From: Zygnema cylindricum
Taxonomy: Eukaryota > Streptophyta > Zygnematophyceae > Zygnematales > Zygnemataceae
Length of the DNA stretch: 64,000 nt
Assembly: GCA_037447655.1 (NCBI GenBank)
Contig: JBBHKE010002455.1
Location: 27,252-91,251, forward strand
Direction of reading: 5' to 3'
In this document: in pieces, positions 1 through 20,146 of the stretch
Position numbering within the stretch: position 1 is the stretch's first letter
Layout of the letters: each line of letters begins with the position of its first letter
Translations under genes and position numbers: made by a program
Notes under the pieces: model-generated
What the model was told of the DNA's origin: nothing
Seen by the model: the letters and a program-made list of their open reading frames with translations, nothing else
Database searches by the model: none

Positions 1-279
1 TTTCAGATTCTTAAAATCTTCAAGCTGAAAATCTGTAAATAATATTTGTAATGGCGGAGGTAGTTAATGATTCATACGAAAGTTTTACGACCAGATTTTA
101 ATTTTGAAATTGAAAATCAAAATTTCGAAACGGAATGTCAAATAGGCGCCGCAAACTTTTAAGGTCAGCGGATGTTAAAAGGAGCGTGCGAAGATATTTC
201 GGTCGACCTTCATACACCGTGGCGGAAGGCGCATGGCATGTACGACGTGTTCGATTCTCATTGCCTGTTTGTGGTGGAT
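1..279. other. No gene seen; unique or degraded sequence
   Basis: AT-rich sequence with short overlapping frames and no splice-consistent coding signal. I recognise nothing in it. Confidence 0.4.
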
Positions 280-561
280 TTTTTTTTTACTTTTCACGTG
301 TATCAATGGTACGCGACCAGTCTGAAGAAACTCACCTCGCCGAGGAGAGTCTCTTCAAACTGGACAATGTGTGCGATTTCTTCGGAAATCTAAAAAAGTG
401 AAAAATCCAACGGTCGATTCTTACGCCTATAATATTGGAACCATCCAGTAGACATGTTTCGTCATGTTTCGTCTGACAAAAAAAAATGGTACGAATCTGT
501 ACGAAATCATACGCCATCCAGTAAACAACCCCACTTTTCCTCTAATGGAAGTTCACCCTCA
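280..561 (-). repeat. Family C repeat, copy 1
   Basis: The reverse complement begins AGGGTGAACTTCCATT and matches 60934-61187 over its whole length. Shared blocks include TCGTACCATTTTTTT, CAGACGAAACATGACG, CCAATATTATAGGCGTAAG and ACACGTGAAAAGTAAA. The right end at about 561 abuts a family A MITE that has lost its left terminus, so this element either inserted into that MITE or was joined to it by a deletion. No transposase is visible and the superfamily is unknown. Confidence 0.55.
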
Positions 562-892
562 GTTGCACATCGATCGATAGATAATTAAACGTCATGTACA
601 AATTTTGAAAAACATTCGGACAAAAAACTATTTTTTGTGAGTTTTGAGGTTTTTTTATTTAAACCGTCATATTTGGACGATCGGACGGTCGCTCATCAAA
701 GTAGCGATCTAACAAGATCACATGAAAAGCCCATAACACAACTTACGATAAGACTATCATCAGATTTGGACAATCGGACGGTCGCTGATAAAAGTAGCGA
801 TTTAAGAAGATCACATGAAAAGCCCATAACACAACTTACGATAAAGGCGCCTACAAAAGGCCTATAATACAAACGCCTACTTTTGAACTATG
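562..892 (+). mobile_element. Family A hAT-like MITE, left end missing
   Basis: It ends in CTACTTTTGAACTATG, the family A terminus, and carries the family's internal block (CGGACGGTCGCT, AGCGATCTAA, ATGAAAAGCC). The interior is partly duplicated, with the GGACGGTCGCT block present twice at about 680 and 775. The left terminus is replaced by the family C repeat, so no TSD can be tested. Confidence 0.65.
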
Positions 893-1552
893 GTTTGTTT
901 TATGTTTTCAAAACAATTATGTTCGCTCGAGTTGATTACTTTAGCCAGTTTCACACGCTTGACAAACATTACAGTAGTTCTCAAGCTTGCGAACTCGTCT
1001 CGCTCGTGAGAACAGCTCACTCCGTACTTTTCATATATCCACCCAAAATCTGCCTCTATTACTGATATTCCTTTACCACCTCTAATGTCGAACGCATGAG
1101 AAGTGATAAACCGTCATTATTTTCCAAGAGTGCTGGAGCAAAAGGCGATTGCTCTTAAGGTCGGACTTCCATAGTTCCATTAGGCGGTCTAGACAAATGT
1201 ACGGATGACGCTACACGTGCCGTAAGAACACAGCTACAGAACTGCAGGTGATATCTTACACCGACTTCGTGTTATCTTTGTGTCGGGTTGCGCGGTCCTG
1301 TTAATTTCATTTTACTTGTCAAATATAATCCTCCAAATACCATAACGCTACTGTTCAGTACTGGACTGTATTTTAGTCTACTGTACCTATATGGATGAAG
1401 CTCCATTCTTTCAAAAATTAAGGTTGTTTACGGAATTTTGTACTTCGTCGTACCATGTCGCACTGATTGTTCTGCTTTTTTTTTAAATAACATTACAGAA
1501 AATTTGATATTAGTATCCACAATTCTAGTCGAAGACATTGACGATTTTGGGT
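893..1552. other. Intergenic, no gene seen
   Basis: Short open frames only, without domain or splice signals. There is a weak echo of the family C terminus near 1160 (GGACTTCCATAGTTCCATTA). Confidence 0.35.
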
Positions 1553-1560
1553 CTTCATTG

Positions 1561-2123
1561 CATAGTTTAAAAGTAGGCGTTTTTATGGTAGGCCTTTGGT
1601 AGGCCCACAAAACTTGGCACAAAACTCGCGTAGAGTAAGCATACTGTATGTGTGTGCGTTGTGCACACTCTTATACGAACGTTCGAATCTAACGTTTCAT
1701 CATAGTACAACGCACGCCGCCGGAATATTTTTTTTAGCAAATTGACACGGCGTAGGATAACATTCCGCGGGAAAAAAAAACCCGAAAAAAAAAACGCGGA
1801 CGTAAGTCCTACCGTAAGTTGTGTTATGGTTTTTCATGTGATCTTCTTAGATCGCTACTTTGATCAGCGACCGTCCGATCATCCAAATCTGACGGTTTAG
1901 ATAAAAAAAGCCTAAAAACTCATGGAAAAAAAAAAAATTGTCCGAATGTTTTTCAAAATTTAGACATGACGTTTAATTCTCTATTGATCGATGTGCAACT
2001 CAACCTTGTTATAGTTATATTTCATTTTGCGACCAATACAATATGGGTCTTAAGGCCATATTGTATGTTTTACGTACAATAGGAATATTGTATGGGCCTA
2101 CTTTCACCTACTTTTGAACTATG
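1561..2123 (-). mobile_element. Family A hAT-like MITE with perfect 8-bp TSD
   Basis: The termini CATAGTTTAAAAGTAGG and CTACTTTTGAACTATG are inverted repeats, flanked on both sides by the same 8 bp, CTTCATTG (1553-1560 and 2124-2131). An 8-bp TSD with CA...TG ends fits the hAT superfamily. It is non-autonomous. The stretch at about 1620-1800 is absent from the 305-bp copies elsewhere, so it is either an extra insertion or a longer family form. Confidence 0.85.
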
Positions 2124-2419
2124 CTTCATTGGCTAAACAATATTTCAATCCGGCTTTGCTATGAGACTCGAGTACTCTGGGGTGAGTAATCTAAAGGGTA
2201 CAGCCCCATGTGGCGCTAAGTAGTGTTTTTTCTGTCGTTTTCTGTTAAAACTTAGCGCCGTATTGCTAAAGTTGCAGCCGTACAACACAATCGCAAAATT
2301 GTAGATTACAATTTGAGTCATCCTCGACCTTAGGGTAAACTAAAAGGTATTGCCTTGTGTTTTTTCGACCCACTGTCACGTCATATTCGAACTTAGCTTA
2401 AAACACATCAGCGATGTTT

Positions 2420-3317
2420 ATACAATAAAGTATGTTGAAAAGAGGTAATTAATAGTTCACTTCCCTGTTTTAGTTTTGCTTTAAAGAAAGAGAGTGAGGA
2501 TCAAAGGCGCGCCATGGCTGCCGCCATATTTAGAAAGTGGCAGTTTTTTAAGTAAAGGGTATTTTGCTAGAATGATGGTCTATGTTTGAACCTACGACCT
2601 CTAGATCCTCTATAGCCTAACACCTTAACCATTAAGGAGTTACGAAACGATACACGTGACGGGTTTTATAAATATATATACATTAACACAACAGCTAATT
2701 AACAACAAACTAACCAAAAGGAGCAATTCCTGCATGTACGCAAATCTGAACCGTGTAAAATATGTTTTGATCGGACGGCCGGCATTATAGCCGCCACGCG
2801 AAGAGAGCTTTTGGCGGCATACGGAGATAGCGTCACGCGGTGCCACGTGGCGCCACATTATTTGATACCGGAGAAGATGGGAGGAGGAACCATGGCTTCC
2901 GATTTGACAGGTGTCACCTTGTAGACCTTGTCGTACAATGGTCGTACAATAAGTACATCGCCCATTGTACCTTCTTGTACTATATAGTGTTCCTATTGGA
3001 CTAAGGTTTAGTAGTAGGTAGTCGTGAGTAGGCAGACCAAGACTTAGTAATATTTAGGTACCTCTCTCTCTAAGAGAGCTTGTAACTATAAAGGTCATCT
3101 TTGACCAGCCATAACTTACTGCTCAGGGGAGCAAATTCAGTGATTCTTTTTGCGTTTGACTCAGGGGAGTCTTGTCCTCACAGGGGTGGGAGTGGTAAGA
3201 ATATTTGTGTGCCTGGGCGGCGCTTATTCAGCGGGAAAGTAGAAGGGGCAAATATTATCCTAGAGGCTTTACATAGGCTGCTTATTCTGTGGGTCAATGG
3301 AGACCACAGAATTTCAA
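2420..3317 (-). mobile_element. Old LTR-like copy related to the 18.9-20.1 kb insertion
   Basis: In reverse complement this starts TGAAATTCTGTGG at 3317 and runs parallel to the insertion starting TGAAATTTTATGG at 18873. Shared landmarks, in the same order, are CTCCATTG, a GACTC-GGGGAGTC palindrome, GAGCA near a TGACC/GGTCA block, AAGTACATCG, TGTACCTTCTTGTAC and, far inside, a CCATGG-GCCGCCATA block. The distal end is not recognisable, so the copy is truncated or strongly diverged. Short frames inside (for example 3101-3322) occur in both copies but look like by-products of the repeat. Confidence 0.55.
2577..2644 (-). other. tRNA-like module (pol III A and B box pattern)
   Basis: On the minus strand, TTAATGGTTAAGGTGTTAGG resembles a D-arm/A box, and GTCGTAGGTTCAAACATAG, about 35 bases further, resembles a T-arm/B box (consensus GGTTCNANNCC). 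I see no convincing acceptor stem, so this is a tRNA-derived or SINE-like fragment rather than a tRNA gene. A counterpart sits at the same relative place and orientation in the insertion at 19858-19925. Confidence 0.4.
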
Positions 3318-3403
3318 AGTAAAACCGCTATCACAAGTAGAAAACCATATTCTCACGCGTGAGAAGTTGTCAAAAGTTTTTGACGATGAAAAAATGTGCA
3401 GGG

Positions 3404-3530
3404 TTGTTTGTTTTTGTCCGCTTGCATATTGTACTGTTTTTTTTTGTTTGTTTTTGTCCGCTTGCATCTTGTACTGTTTTTTTTTTGTTTGTTTTTGTTG
3501 GCTTGTATCTTGTACTTGTTTTTTTTTTGC
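3404..3530. repeat. Tandem repeat, three units of about 41 bp
   Basis: Three successive units contain TGTTTGTTTTTGTCCGCTTG, then CATCTTGTACTG and a run of T. The third unit has diverged (GTTGGCTTGTATCTTGTACTTG). Apparent proteins on either strand here are by-products of the repeat. Confidence 0.85.
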
Positions 3531-4795
3531 AGGGGTCTCAAGCCTCCAATGCCATTTCACGTAAAGATGAAAAACACGCGAAGGCGCCACTGCATCTCGC
3601 TCCTCTCTCACCTACTTTGCTCACCTTGCCTCTCGTTCCCTTCAAACTTCACTACCCGTGGCACAATGTTGAGGGCGACCGCACGTTCGCGAAATAAGTC
3701 ACTTTGGGAAAAATCCAACAAACGCGGCGAAAAAAAAATGTTTTTTATTTGCTTGTATATCAATTCATGGCGACCGGACAGGAGAGGCAGTGGAAAAGCA
3801 TCTTTTCCAACCATGGTTGGAAGGTTGGACATTGACGATGTCACGCAAAGGCATGCGATGTACCGAAACGTTTCAAAAAATATGACGTGTCTTGTGACGC
3901 TCTGAAGAATTTTGAAAAATACAGATTGTAGACTTTGACAGCCGTCACGTGCATCGACGTATACAATCGTCACAGACTAAAGTAACAATTTTGTTGTTAC
4001 ACATTGGGACACTCGAAAAGCGTGTATTGAGAACCTATGCTAGAATACAAAATAAGTTCACTAAGTTATAATTACATGGGGCCATACCCTAATACAGAAT
4101 GTGTAAAGTCGCTACACTTAAAGGATACTTACCCATACGACCAAGGACTACACAGCGTATTGCTATTGGCGTTAAGAAATATTTAGTGTAAAATAACAAA
4201 TAGTGTTATTAACTCTGATGTGCGGTCAAGCCCTATCGCCAAGAAAAACTTAACACTAATTATGCATAACTCTAATTTGGGTACATTTTTCACATAGTGA
4301 AGTCGTTAACAAATGCTTTCTCGAGGAGGTTTACCCCTAATAGTTGCTGTCAAGTTTGAGTGTTGGCTATTTCGTTATTTTTCCGTTTGGCTCTATTCGT
4401 AGTTTAAAATGCACTATAGCTCACACACTTTTTCAACCTATTTTGCTTTACCGTTCCCTTCTAGCTTTGTGGCTTTGATCTCCCTCGCCACCTTCCCTTT
4501 TGCTTTCAAACTTAAAATAAAAAAGAAAAACATATTATATACCTCATCTTGCCAACCTATAGAGAAATTATTTCCGTTTTTCTACAAATAAAATCCAATC
4601 CCTGGAACCAGAGACTCGTATTTACTGGGAACTAGAATTTGCTCCATTTTTAGCATTTATGTTTTTCCACCACTTCAGCGACTTCTCTCTTTTCTCTCTC
4701 TTTTTTTTCCGTTAGTGTTCACCCATCCAACTACCGTTTGAACACCGCCAGTCAGAAGGTAAAAACCCTTCCTATTCCATTGCAACTGTCGAATT
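3531..4795. other. Intergenic, no gene; degraded family D fragment near 4140-4310
   Basis: Around 4149-4310 the sequence reads ACAGCGTATTGCTATTGGCG, then AGTGTTATTAACTCT and TAACACTAATTATG, like the interior of a family D element at 30.5 kb but without clean termini. The remainder shows no coding structure. Confidence 0.4.
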
Positions 4796-4867
4796 AATAA
4801 TCCAATAAGTGTCAATAATGCAATAAGTGGTAATAATGCAATAAGTGGTAATAATGCAATAAGTGTG
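4796..4867. repeat. Tandem repeat, four units of 18 bp
   Basis: The unit AATAATGCAATAAGTGGT occurs four times with one to three differences. It lies 3' of the mannosidase gene. The leucine/isoleucine-rich reverse-strand frame across it is a by-product of the repeat. Confidence 0.9.
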
Positions 4868-5494
4868 CTCAGGGGCAAAAAAACATTCACGCCAATAACG
4901 ATACACGCTTTAGGATTGACCTGTTAATCGGTATAAAAACAGCCAATAGGATCGCTAGACCGGATTATTACCCCATCAACCATGCTCGTTTAAGTAAATA
5001 GATTTAACGACAACCCCGAGATGGATGAAAACGTTACTTGGGCATAACGTATTCGCAAAATAATACGATATAATTTCGCCATCTCCCGTAAGAAGATTGA
5101 ATTGAACACAAAAGATTAAAGGAAACTTCTCCGATAGATAAAGCACTCGAGTTTCAGATATAGCGAGAAAACAAATGCAAAAACAAATGTAAAGCACAAA
5201 AAAAAAAAAAACAAATGCAAAACAAATGCAGTTGAATACAATGATAGGCAGAGAGAGCCCCATGCCCCCATACCATCAGGTAAGAGTTGCAACATTCGTA
5301 ACTATTTCCCTTGTGGTAACTATTAATGGAAACAACTGTAAAAAAAAGGGAATGTGTCATTGAAATTAGGGTTGACACAAAGCTCTCCTTGAGCTCTCTC
5401 TACACACTAACAAGCAAAAAAGAACCTCATTTGATTATGTAACAAACAAAGTGGTGAACAAATACGGGAAGTTCTTTCACTAAAATACAGAGCT
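4868..5494. other. Region 3' of the mannosidase gene
   Basis: Presumed 3' UTR and downstream region of the minus-strand gene that ends at 5495. It contains a short A-rich direct repeat (ACAAATGCAAAA, about 5172-5228). No other gene is seen. Confidence 0.35.
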
Positions 5495-14321
<8,827 letters not shown>

Positions 14322-14890
14322 TTTTTTGCGGGGAATGCAAACTCAAACAGGCGGAAAGATAAATAAACTTTGTTAACTTTGCTTGTGAAGAGTGAATCCT
14401 GGATGGACAAAGAAAGAGGCTATTATTCAATCTCAAAAAATGAGTGCACCCGATCTGAAACTCATGTAAGTCATAAGCACTCTCATTGGCTCCTGGTAAG
14501 ACAATAAAGAACTCTCTTTGTTGCAGAATCCTCCTCACAATCAGGAGAAGTTCGGCAGGAATATGTTTTCATACAAAAATATTCTTAACTATTTAAACAA
14601 CTATGATAAGATACATATATAATGAGTATATTGATACATTCTCAACCGAGGAAGTAAATCGTCTGAAGAGAGTTTTTACAATAATATGCCACAAGAAATT
14701 GCTAGAAAGGAATCTTGATCTCATGCGAGAGGAAGAAACTCCCAGCCAAGTTGCAAGCAGCCATGGTAATAGCTCAAAGCATCGACCGATATTTTTGTTG
14801 ACTTGGAAAGACCAAATGGAAGTAAAGATTTGAAAGAATATTCACACTGCCGGAAAGGTAGGAATGTTGACAAAATCTTTACATAATGTT
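14322..14890. promoter_or_regulatory. Presumed promoter/5' UTR of the mannosidase gene
   Basis: Sequence upstream of the minus-strand ATG at 14321. I see no clear TATA box, so the assignment rests on position only. Confidence 0.3.
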
Positions 14891-14934
14891 TATGTAATGG
14901 TTGTGTAATGTTACCGGATGTTAAGTACAGTACC

Positions 14935-15260
14935 TCCGTTATTCACTCCTCATTTTATTGACATTATCCTGACCGTCCGATCGTACGATCGCATGATCGA
15001 TGTTTATCGGTCCATACATCATACAACGTTTCCGTATTCCGTGCCGAAAGTACCACGCATTGACGTAATTATTTTTATTTTTTTTAAAACAACCCCCTAT
15101 CGGTGCCTATATACTGGCGATAATCGGCATAACAACCGATAACGACGTATCAAAGTCTATCGTCCCCTTACCGATAACGATAACCAGTATATCGACTTGT
15201 GCTATTCACCGATATGAAACTCAGCGATACACATTACACAACACATATTTTGACAGCTTT
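14935..15260. repeat. Degraded family B-like MITE remnant
   Basis: Dense ACCGATAACGATAACC, CAGTATATCG and CGATACACATTACACAAC motifs resemble the interior and right end of family B (CCGATACACAACACTA). Intact termini and a TSD are missing. Confidence 0.4.
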
Positions 15261-15597
15261 TCTCGTGCATCACACTCATAAGTGTACTACAGTACAGTAC
15301 AGAACTGTACATGTAATAGACTATACTGTACCTTAAATATTGTACCATTCTACTCTTGTCAATAGTTTATTCCCCAGGATATATTAAAATGCACGATGGT
15401 AAACCATCTGAGTCTGGGGGTACAAAAGGGGTGGCATGGCCGAAACTGAAAAACTACCAGCAAGGGAATAAAACAACAGCACAACAAAAACAAAAAGAAA
15501 ACAACAACCAGGAAAATAAAAGCACCCAAACTCAAAATGAGAAGCACGACAATTGACAAAGCCAGAACTACAACCCCAACCCCAACCTAATTAAATA

Positions 15598-17123
15598 ACT
15601 ACGGAAAGCAACCGCGTAAGCCCCCCCATCCCGGGGGAGCACGTTGAGGGAGTTCCGAAACCTGGCGACTATCCAAAGCAGCAACAGTCGATCGGAGGAA
15701 AATAGAAGCTTGCACTCGTTATAAAGCCACAGATAAGCGTTGACGATAAAAAGAAGTAAGGACCGAAGGAGGAGGGCTCCTTTGTCCTCGGCGCTCGAAA
15801 GCACGTCGAGCGCAAGTACGGAGAAAATCATCCATGGCAACACCCAGACAACCAAAGACCTCGACCGCCATCAAAATAAAGTCATCCATAGGGTCCTAGT
15901 GGGCATAATCACGCTCCTTCGCCTTAGAGGCATCACAAGCCGCCACCCCAACATGTCGAGCCGCTTGACCAACAACAGTAGCTGAAGTAGGGTTCGCCAA
16001 AACTACATCACCGAAGATGCGACGGGCACCATCAAGCAGAACAACATCGATCCGACGCTTGGGAATAATATGAGAAACTTCCCGACGCACAGAAAAGCCC
16101 CCCTTTCAAGCGATAGTCGCAACGCCATCGCGAATAGTGACGTGCGCCTGGATCAAATCTCCCCCATGGGAGCAACGAAGCAAATGGACACCATCGGCCC
16201 CGAAGACGCAACCACATGCACAAACAAGAGAGCCAAGTAAAGGAGGATGGGGGAGGCCAAGGCGAAACCGGAGGGCGGTGGTGAATTGAGCCGGTGAGAA
16301 TCGGAGAATGGACAAAATCGGTGTAGCGAAAAGCAAAGACCCAGAACTAGTTCCGCCACAAGAGAGAAGACAGGCACGAGAAGGTTCGGAGGGAAGCGCC
16401 TTCAGAATGTCAAATTTATTGGCGGCGACAACCCGATCAGAAATCGATTCATGGACACGCTCAACAGATTTTGTAACAAGGGTGGAGAAAATTGGCACAT
16501 CCACTAGGGCATGGGGAGGAAGAGAACGTGACGCGTCCAATAGAGATCGCTGGAAGGCAAACACACCGTCTGAAAACCGGGGGATAACAGTAGCTAGAAC
16601 GGGAGTGTCCCCAACCAAGAAACGGGAAACCAGAGTGGAGGCAATAAGACACCAACTTCCCAAATAGGCAGCGAGAGCAACACGAGCAGTGGATTGTAGA
16701 CCCAACCCCCCAGTAGAGACAGGGAGGGATGCTTGAATGCGGGCGATGGCCCAAACTCGCGATCAAATGCCCCTCGACCTAATAGAGTGTGGAGGACTTC
16801 TATGAGGCGATCGTCAAAAGCCGAGAGAGAGGAGATAAATGTTGGAGTGGGAGGGGAAGTACGAGTAAGATAGGAAGGGCGGTGGGGAAACACCTGGTTA
16901 ACATAGCAAAAGCAACTTGGGGATCGGGAAGGCGAGGAAGATCGTCCACTTGGGCTAGATCTGTTTGTAAAGCATCATGAAGGAATTGGGTCACGGAAGT
17001 ATCCGAACCAAGGGGGCAACCAACCACTCGAATGCCATCAGAGGGAGAAGGGGTTTGAAAACCAAGAGGTGGAGTAAACGAAAGTGGAATATCCTGAGGA
17101 GACCAAATAAAACAATTCGATGG
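15598..17123 (-). pseudogene. Retroelement C-terminal region, copy 1: thumb, CCHC knuckle, endonuclease-like domain
   Basis: Continues the RT frame after the stop at 17124. LGFQTPSPSDGIRVVGC opens a conserved linker and VTQFLHDALQ follows. A zinc-knuckle-like cluster reads CACGCVFGADGVHLLRCSHG, then IPKRRIDVVLLDG, GDVVLANPTSA and DDFILMAVEVFGCLGV. The R-D-V...GDV...E pattern would fit a PD-(D/E)XK nuclease fold, but I infer this from pattern alone. Defects include a frameshift near 16880 in a G/C run (copy 2 keeps the frame there) and in-frame stops after VATIA (about 16093), after KERDYAH (about 15894) and after RLSVAL. Confidence 0.75.
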
Positions 17124-18340
17124 CTAGACTGAAAGGTTGATTTCGGCTAAATGTTCCTTGAAAAAATCATATGCCAACACGACTTGTTTTTTGGGCCCAA
17201 TGATTTGCGTATCATCTGCGACCGAAGGGAAAAGGCAAGAAGGGAAGGCGGCTGCGGAGGCAGGAAAGGCGCGGTAATGGGCGAGGGCGAACAAAGGTCG
17301 GCCGAGAGGGTCACCTTGGCGGGTGCCAGTAGCAGAGGAGAGAGGAATGAGATCACCATCGACTAAGAAGGAATTGTTGTTTGTCAAAGAATAGAAAGCC
17401 CTCACAAAGGGGAATAATTGGACAATCGGAGATGGAGCCGCCATAAGCTCTGAAAAAATCACGTTCCGATCCATCCTATTAAAAGCATTGGAAACGTCAA
17501 CCTGAAGGACCAACCAATCCAGATGTACATCCAACAAAGTCCGAATCTCGTGGACCACGGCCTCATAACCCCCTCTCGTGGCCACTCCAAACTGATGAGG
17601 AGAAAATGGTTGGAGCTGGAGACATATCGCACGAGCCACCAATCTATATAAAACCTCTCCCACGGCGATAGGGCGAATCCCACCATTAGGTTTGGCAGCT
17701 GCCACAGGGCGTGACGCCGTGAGAAGATTAAAAATCCGAGGGGGAACATCCCCACTAGAAATAAGGGAACATACTCGAAAAAACAAATTGAACCCCCAAG
17801 CACCCGATTCAAGGGGCAAAACGTCACGAAACAACTCATACAATGTGCCCGAGGGCCCCCCCGCTGAAAGGTGAGGAGAAGAGCTAAGAGCCTTAATGAA
17901 ATCCTCCCGATCGAAAGTAAAACTCTCAGGAGGCTCAAAGGCGTGGATTGAAGGGGGTAAAGGGGAAGGGGCAGGGGGGTGGAGAGCTCCAAGGACCTCA
18001 ATAGTGGAAGATGATCCGAGGGCAGGGGTGAATGGCTGTAGGGCCCGAACCGCTCGAGAAAGCTCACCAACACGGCCTAAGTAAATTGCTCGACGATAAG
18101 AGGCCGGGACATCCGATGGCCTAGGTGGCCGACGTTGTATGAAAGAGGTGCTCGATACCTGATCCTCATGCTCGGCGTGGAGGGCCTTCCAGTCACCACG
18201 AAGGAATCGGCGACAACGGGCCATTGTTTGTCTAGCCCCACTGCCCCCTCCACGACTTGGAAGGACTAGCACCCAGAGAGAGAACATAAGAAGAAGGTTC
18301 CAAGGAGCAATGTCCGCCGAGTTTGAAGAAATGTGGGACA
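17124..18340 (-). pseudogene. Reverse transcriptase domain, copy 1
   Basis: RT motifs on the minus strand: LQVDVSNAFNRMDRNVIF (block A, catalytic D), ATGTRQGDPLGRPLFALAH (block B) and PSVADDTQIIGP (block C with ADD in place of YADD). The frame ends at TAG (17124-17126) after EINLSV. The same stop follows the equivalent residue in copy 2, so the lesion predates the duplication. The open frame runs on to 18473 only because the duplication junction near 18340 fuses it to a mid-region fragment in another frame. Confidence 0.85.
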
Positions 18341-18345
18341 AGGGG

Positions 18346-18868
18346 GTGACCCGTCCAATAGAGATCGCTGGAAGGCAAACACACCGTCTGAAAACCGGGG
18401 GATAATAGTAGCTAGAACGGAGGTGTCCCCAACCAAGAAACGAGAAACCAGAGTGGAGGCAAAAAGACACCAACTTCCCAAATAGGTAGCGAGTGCAACA
18501 CGAGCAGTGGATTGTAGATCCAACCCCCCAGTAGAGACAGGGAGGGATGCTTGAATGCGAGCCGATGGCCCAAACTCGCGATCAAATGCCCCCCGACCTA
18601 ATAGAGTGTGGAGGACTTCTATGAGGCGATCGTCAAAAGCCGAGAGAGAGGAGATAAATGTTGGAGTGGGAGGGGAAGTACGAGTAAGATAGGAACGGTG
18701 GTGGGGAAAACACCTGGTTAACATAGCAAAAGCAACTTGGGGATCGGGAAGGCGAGGAAGATCGTCCACTTGGGCTAGATCTGTTTGTAAAGCATCATGA
18801 AGGAATTGGGTCACGAAAGTACCCGAACCAAGGGGGCAACGAACCACTCGAATGCCATCAGAGGGAGA
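18346..18868 (-). pseudogene. Retroelement mid-region, copy 2
   Basis: Near-identical to 16530-17050. It keeps a frame that copy 1 has lost (PHHRSYLTRTSPPTPTF, FDREFGPSARIQASLPVSTG). It is cut from its own RT by the 1195-bp insertion and on the other side is fused to the 5' part of copy 1's RT. Confidence 0.8.
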
Positions 18869-19683
18869 AGGGTGAAATTTTATGGGCTCCATTGCCACAC
18901 AGAATTCGCAGGTCCAAAGAAGCTAATCTAGATAGTGCCGACTCCAAGTTTATATAAACCGAAATTATTGACCCCTTGACAATCAAAACCCCATTATAGC
19001 TTCACCCATGTGAAATAAGACTTTCTGTGTGCTCAGTTCCACCACAAAATGCAAAGTTTGAATATGTGTTTTGGACAATATTCCCCACTTTGACTTTCCC
19101 ACTGAATAAGTGCCACCCTGGCACGCAAAGACTCTGACCGACTACACTCCTGTGTAGCCTGGACTCCCCTGAGTCCGCAGCAAAAATAATCAATGAAATT
19201 GCTCACCTGAGCATTAAGTTATCAATGGTCAAAGATGACCTATTTGTACAGATGCTCTCTGGGAGAGAGGCTGAAACCCAAAAATATTCTAAGTCCTAAA
19301 CTACCTCTCTAAACATACTACAAGTGTACCTATCCAATCAAGAGAGTGTAAGGTACAAGAAGGTACAGGTACCGATGTACTTCTTATACGACCATAGTAC
19401 GGCATGGCCGCTCCGCTGACGCGTGTCAATTTCTGAGCCGAAGTTGCTCTCTGCGTGATACCCGCTGTCCAATCATCTTTCGCCACGTGTCATCCGCTGG
19501 CATACGCTCAGCAAACGGCCAAATGTCCCCTTCGGTGCGTCGGCTCCACCGGGAGCCGTCGGATCATAAAACCGCATCGAATCACGTCCGTTAAATTCAA
19601 TGTCGTTTCGTTTCATATGAGTATGTAGATTTGTACCAAGTTTAAATACGTTTCGATCTACGTTAGTTCGTTGTTTCGTTAAC

Positions 19684-19750
19684 ATCTAAGTGGATAAGAC
19701 GTACAACTATCTCATCACTTGTAGATCCTGGTTCAATTCTCCATAATGGC
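19684..19750 (+). other. tRNA-like module within the TG...CA insertion
   Basis: CTAAGTGGATAAGACG matches a D-arm/A box, and GATCCTGGTTCAATTCTCC matches a T-arm/B box at tRNA spacing. The acceptor stem does not close convincingly, so it is a tRNA-derived promoter-like segment, not a confident tRNA gene. Confidence 0.45.
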
Positions 19751-19857
19751 AGTATTTTGGTAGAAAGCCTTCTATTATTATATCTTAGTGTGTACTGTAA
19801 ATAGCTAATTAAATACCGGACCATATATGTTTAACGTTTCAATGAGAATTAAGGGCT

Positions 19858-19925
19858 AGGTCAAGGCTAACCGTACGGCTTGTACAGTGAGAGACCTTGG
19901 TTCAAATCTGGTTAGGTCCAATATT
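19858..19925 (+). other. Second tRNA-like module within the TG...CA insertion
   Basis: GGTCAAGGCTAACCGTACGG (A-box-like), then GACCTTGGTTCAAATCTGG (B-box-like). It has a positional counterpart in the old copy at 2577-2644. Confidence 0.4.
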
Positions 19926-20146
19926 TTATTCATCTTTCTTTCTGACTATGGCGGCAACCATGGCTATCTCTGTCTTCCAATGACTACGACAAGTATGGAT
20001 GACTTTTGAAGACCATCTAGCAAACACATAGAATAAATTCAGACCTACAAAATACCCAATTTTAACAAAGGGGTTTGAAAACCAAGAGGTGGAGTAAACG
20101 AAAGTGGAATATCCTGAGGAGACCAAATAACACACTTCGATGGCTA

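Larger units (their letters stand above)
18873..20067 (+). mobile_element. 1195-bp TG...CA insertion (solo-LTR-like) with 5-bp TSD AAGGG
   Basis: It begins TGAAATTTTATGGG and ends AATTTTAACA. AAGGG flanks it at 18868-18872 and 20068-20072. The uninterrupted site survives in the tandem copy at 17044-17060 (GGGAGAAGGGGTTTG), which fixes the borders. TG...CA ends and a 5-bp TSD are typical of an LTR from Ty1/copia or Ty3 elements. No integrase or protease coding is present. It carries two tRNA-like modules (19684-19750, 19858-19925), which is odd for an LTR. A diverged copy lies inverted at about 2420-3317. Confidence 0.8.

Noticed and set aside
2577-2644. Possible true tRNA gene
   Set aside because: A- and B-box-like motifs are present, but no closing acceptor stem or clear anticodon arm. 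Kept only as a tRNA-like module.
3396-3905. 169-codon frame with phenylalanine/leucine repeats
   Set aside because: Driven by the 41-bp tandem repeat rich in TTTTTGT.
17124-18473. 449-codon open frame that looks like an intact reverse transcriptase gene
   Set aside because: Its first part is an out-of-frame mid-region fragment fused at the duplication junction, and it ends at a stop inside the conserved RT. It is part of a dead retroelement.
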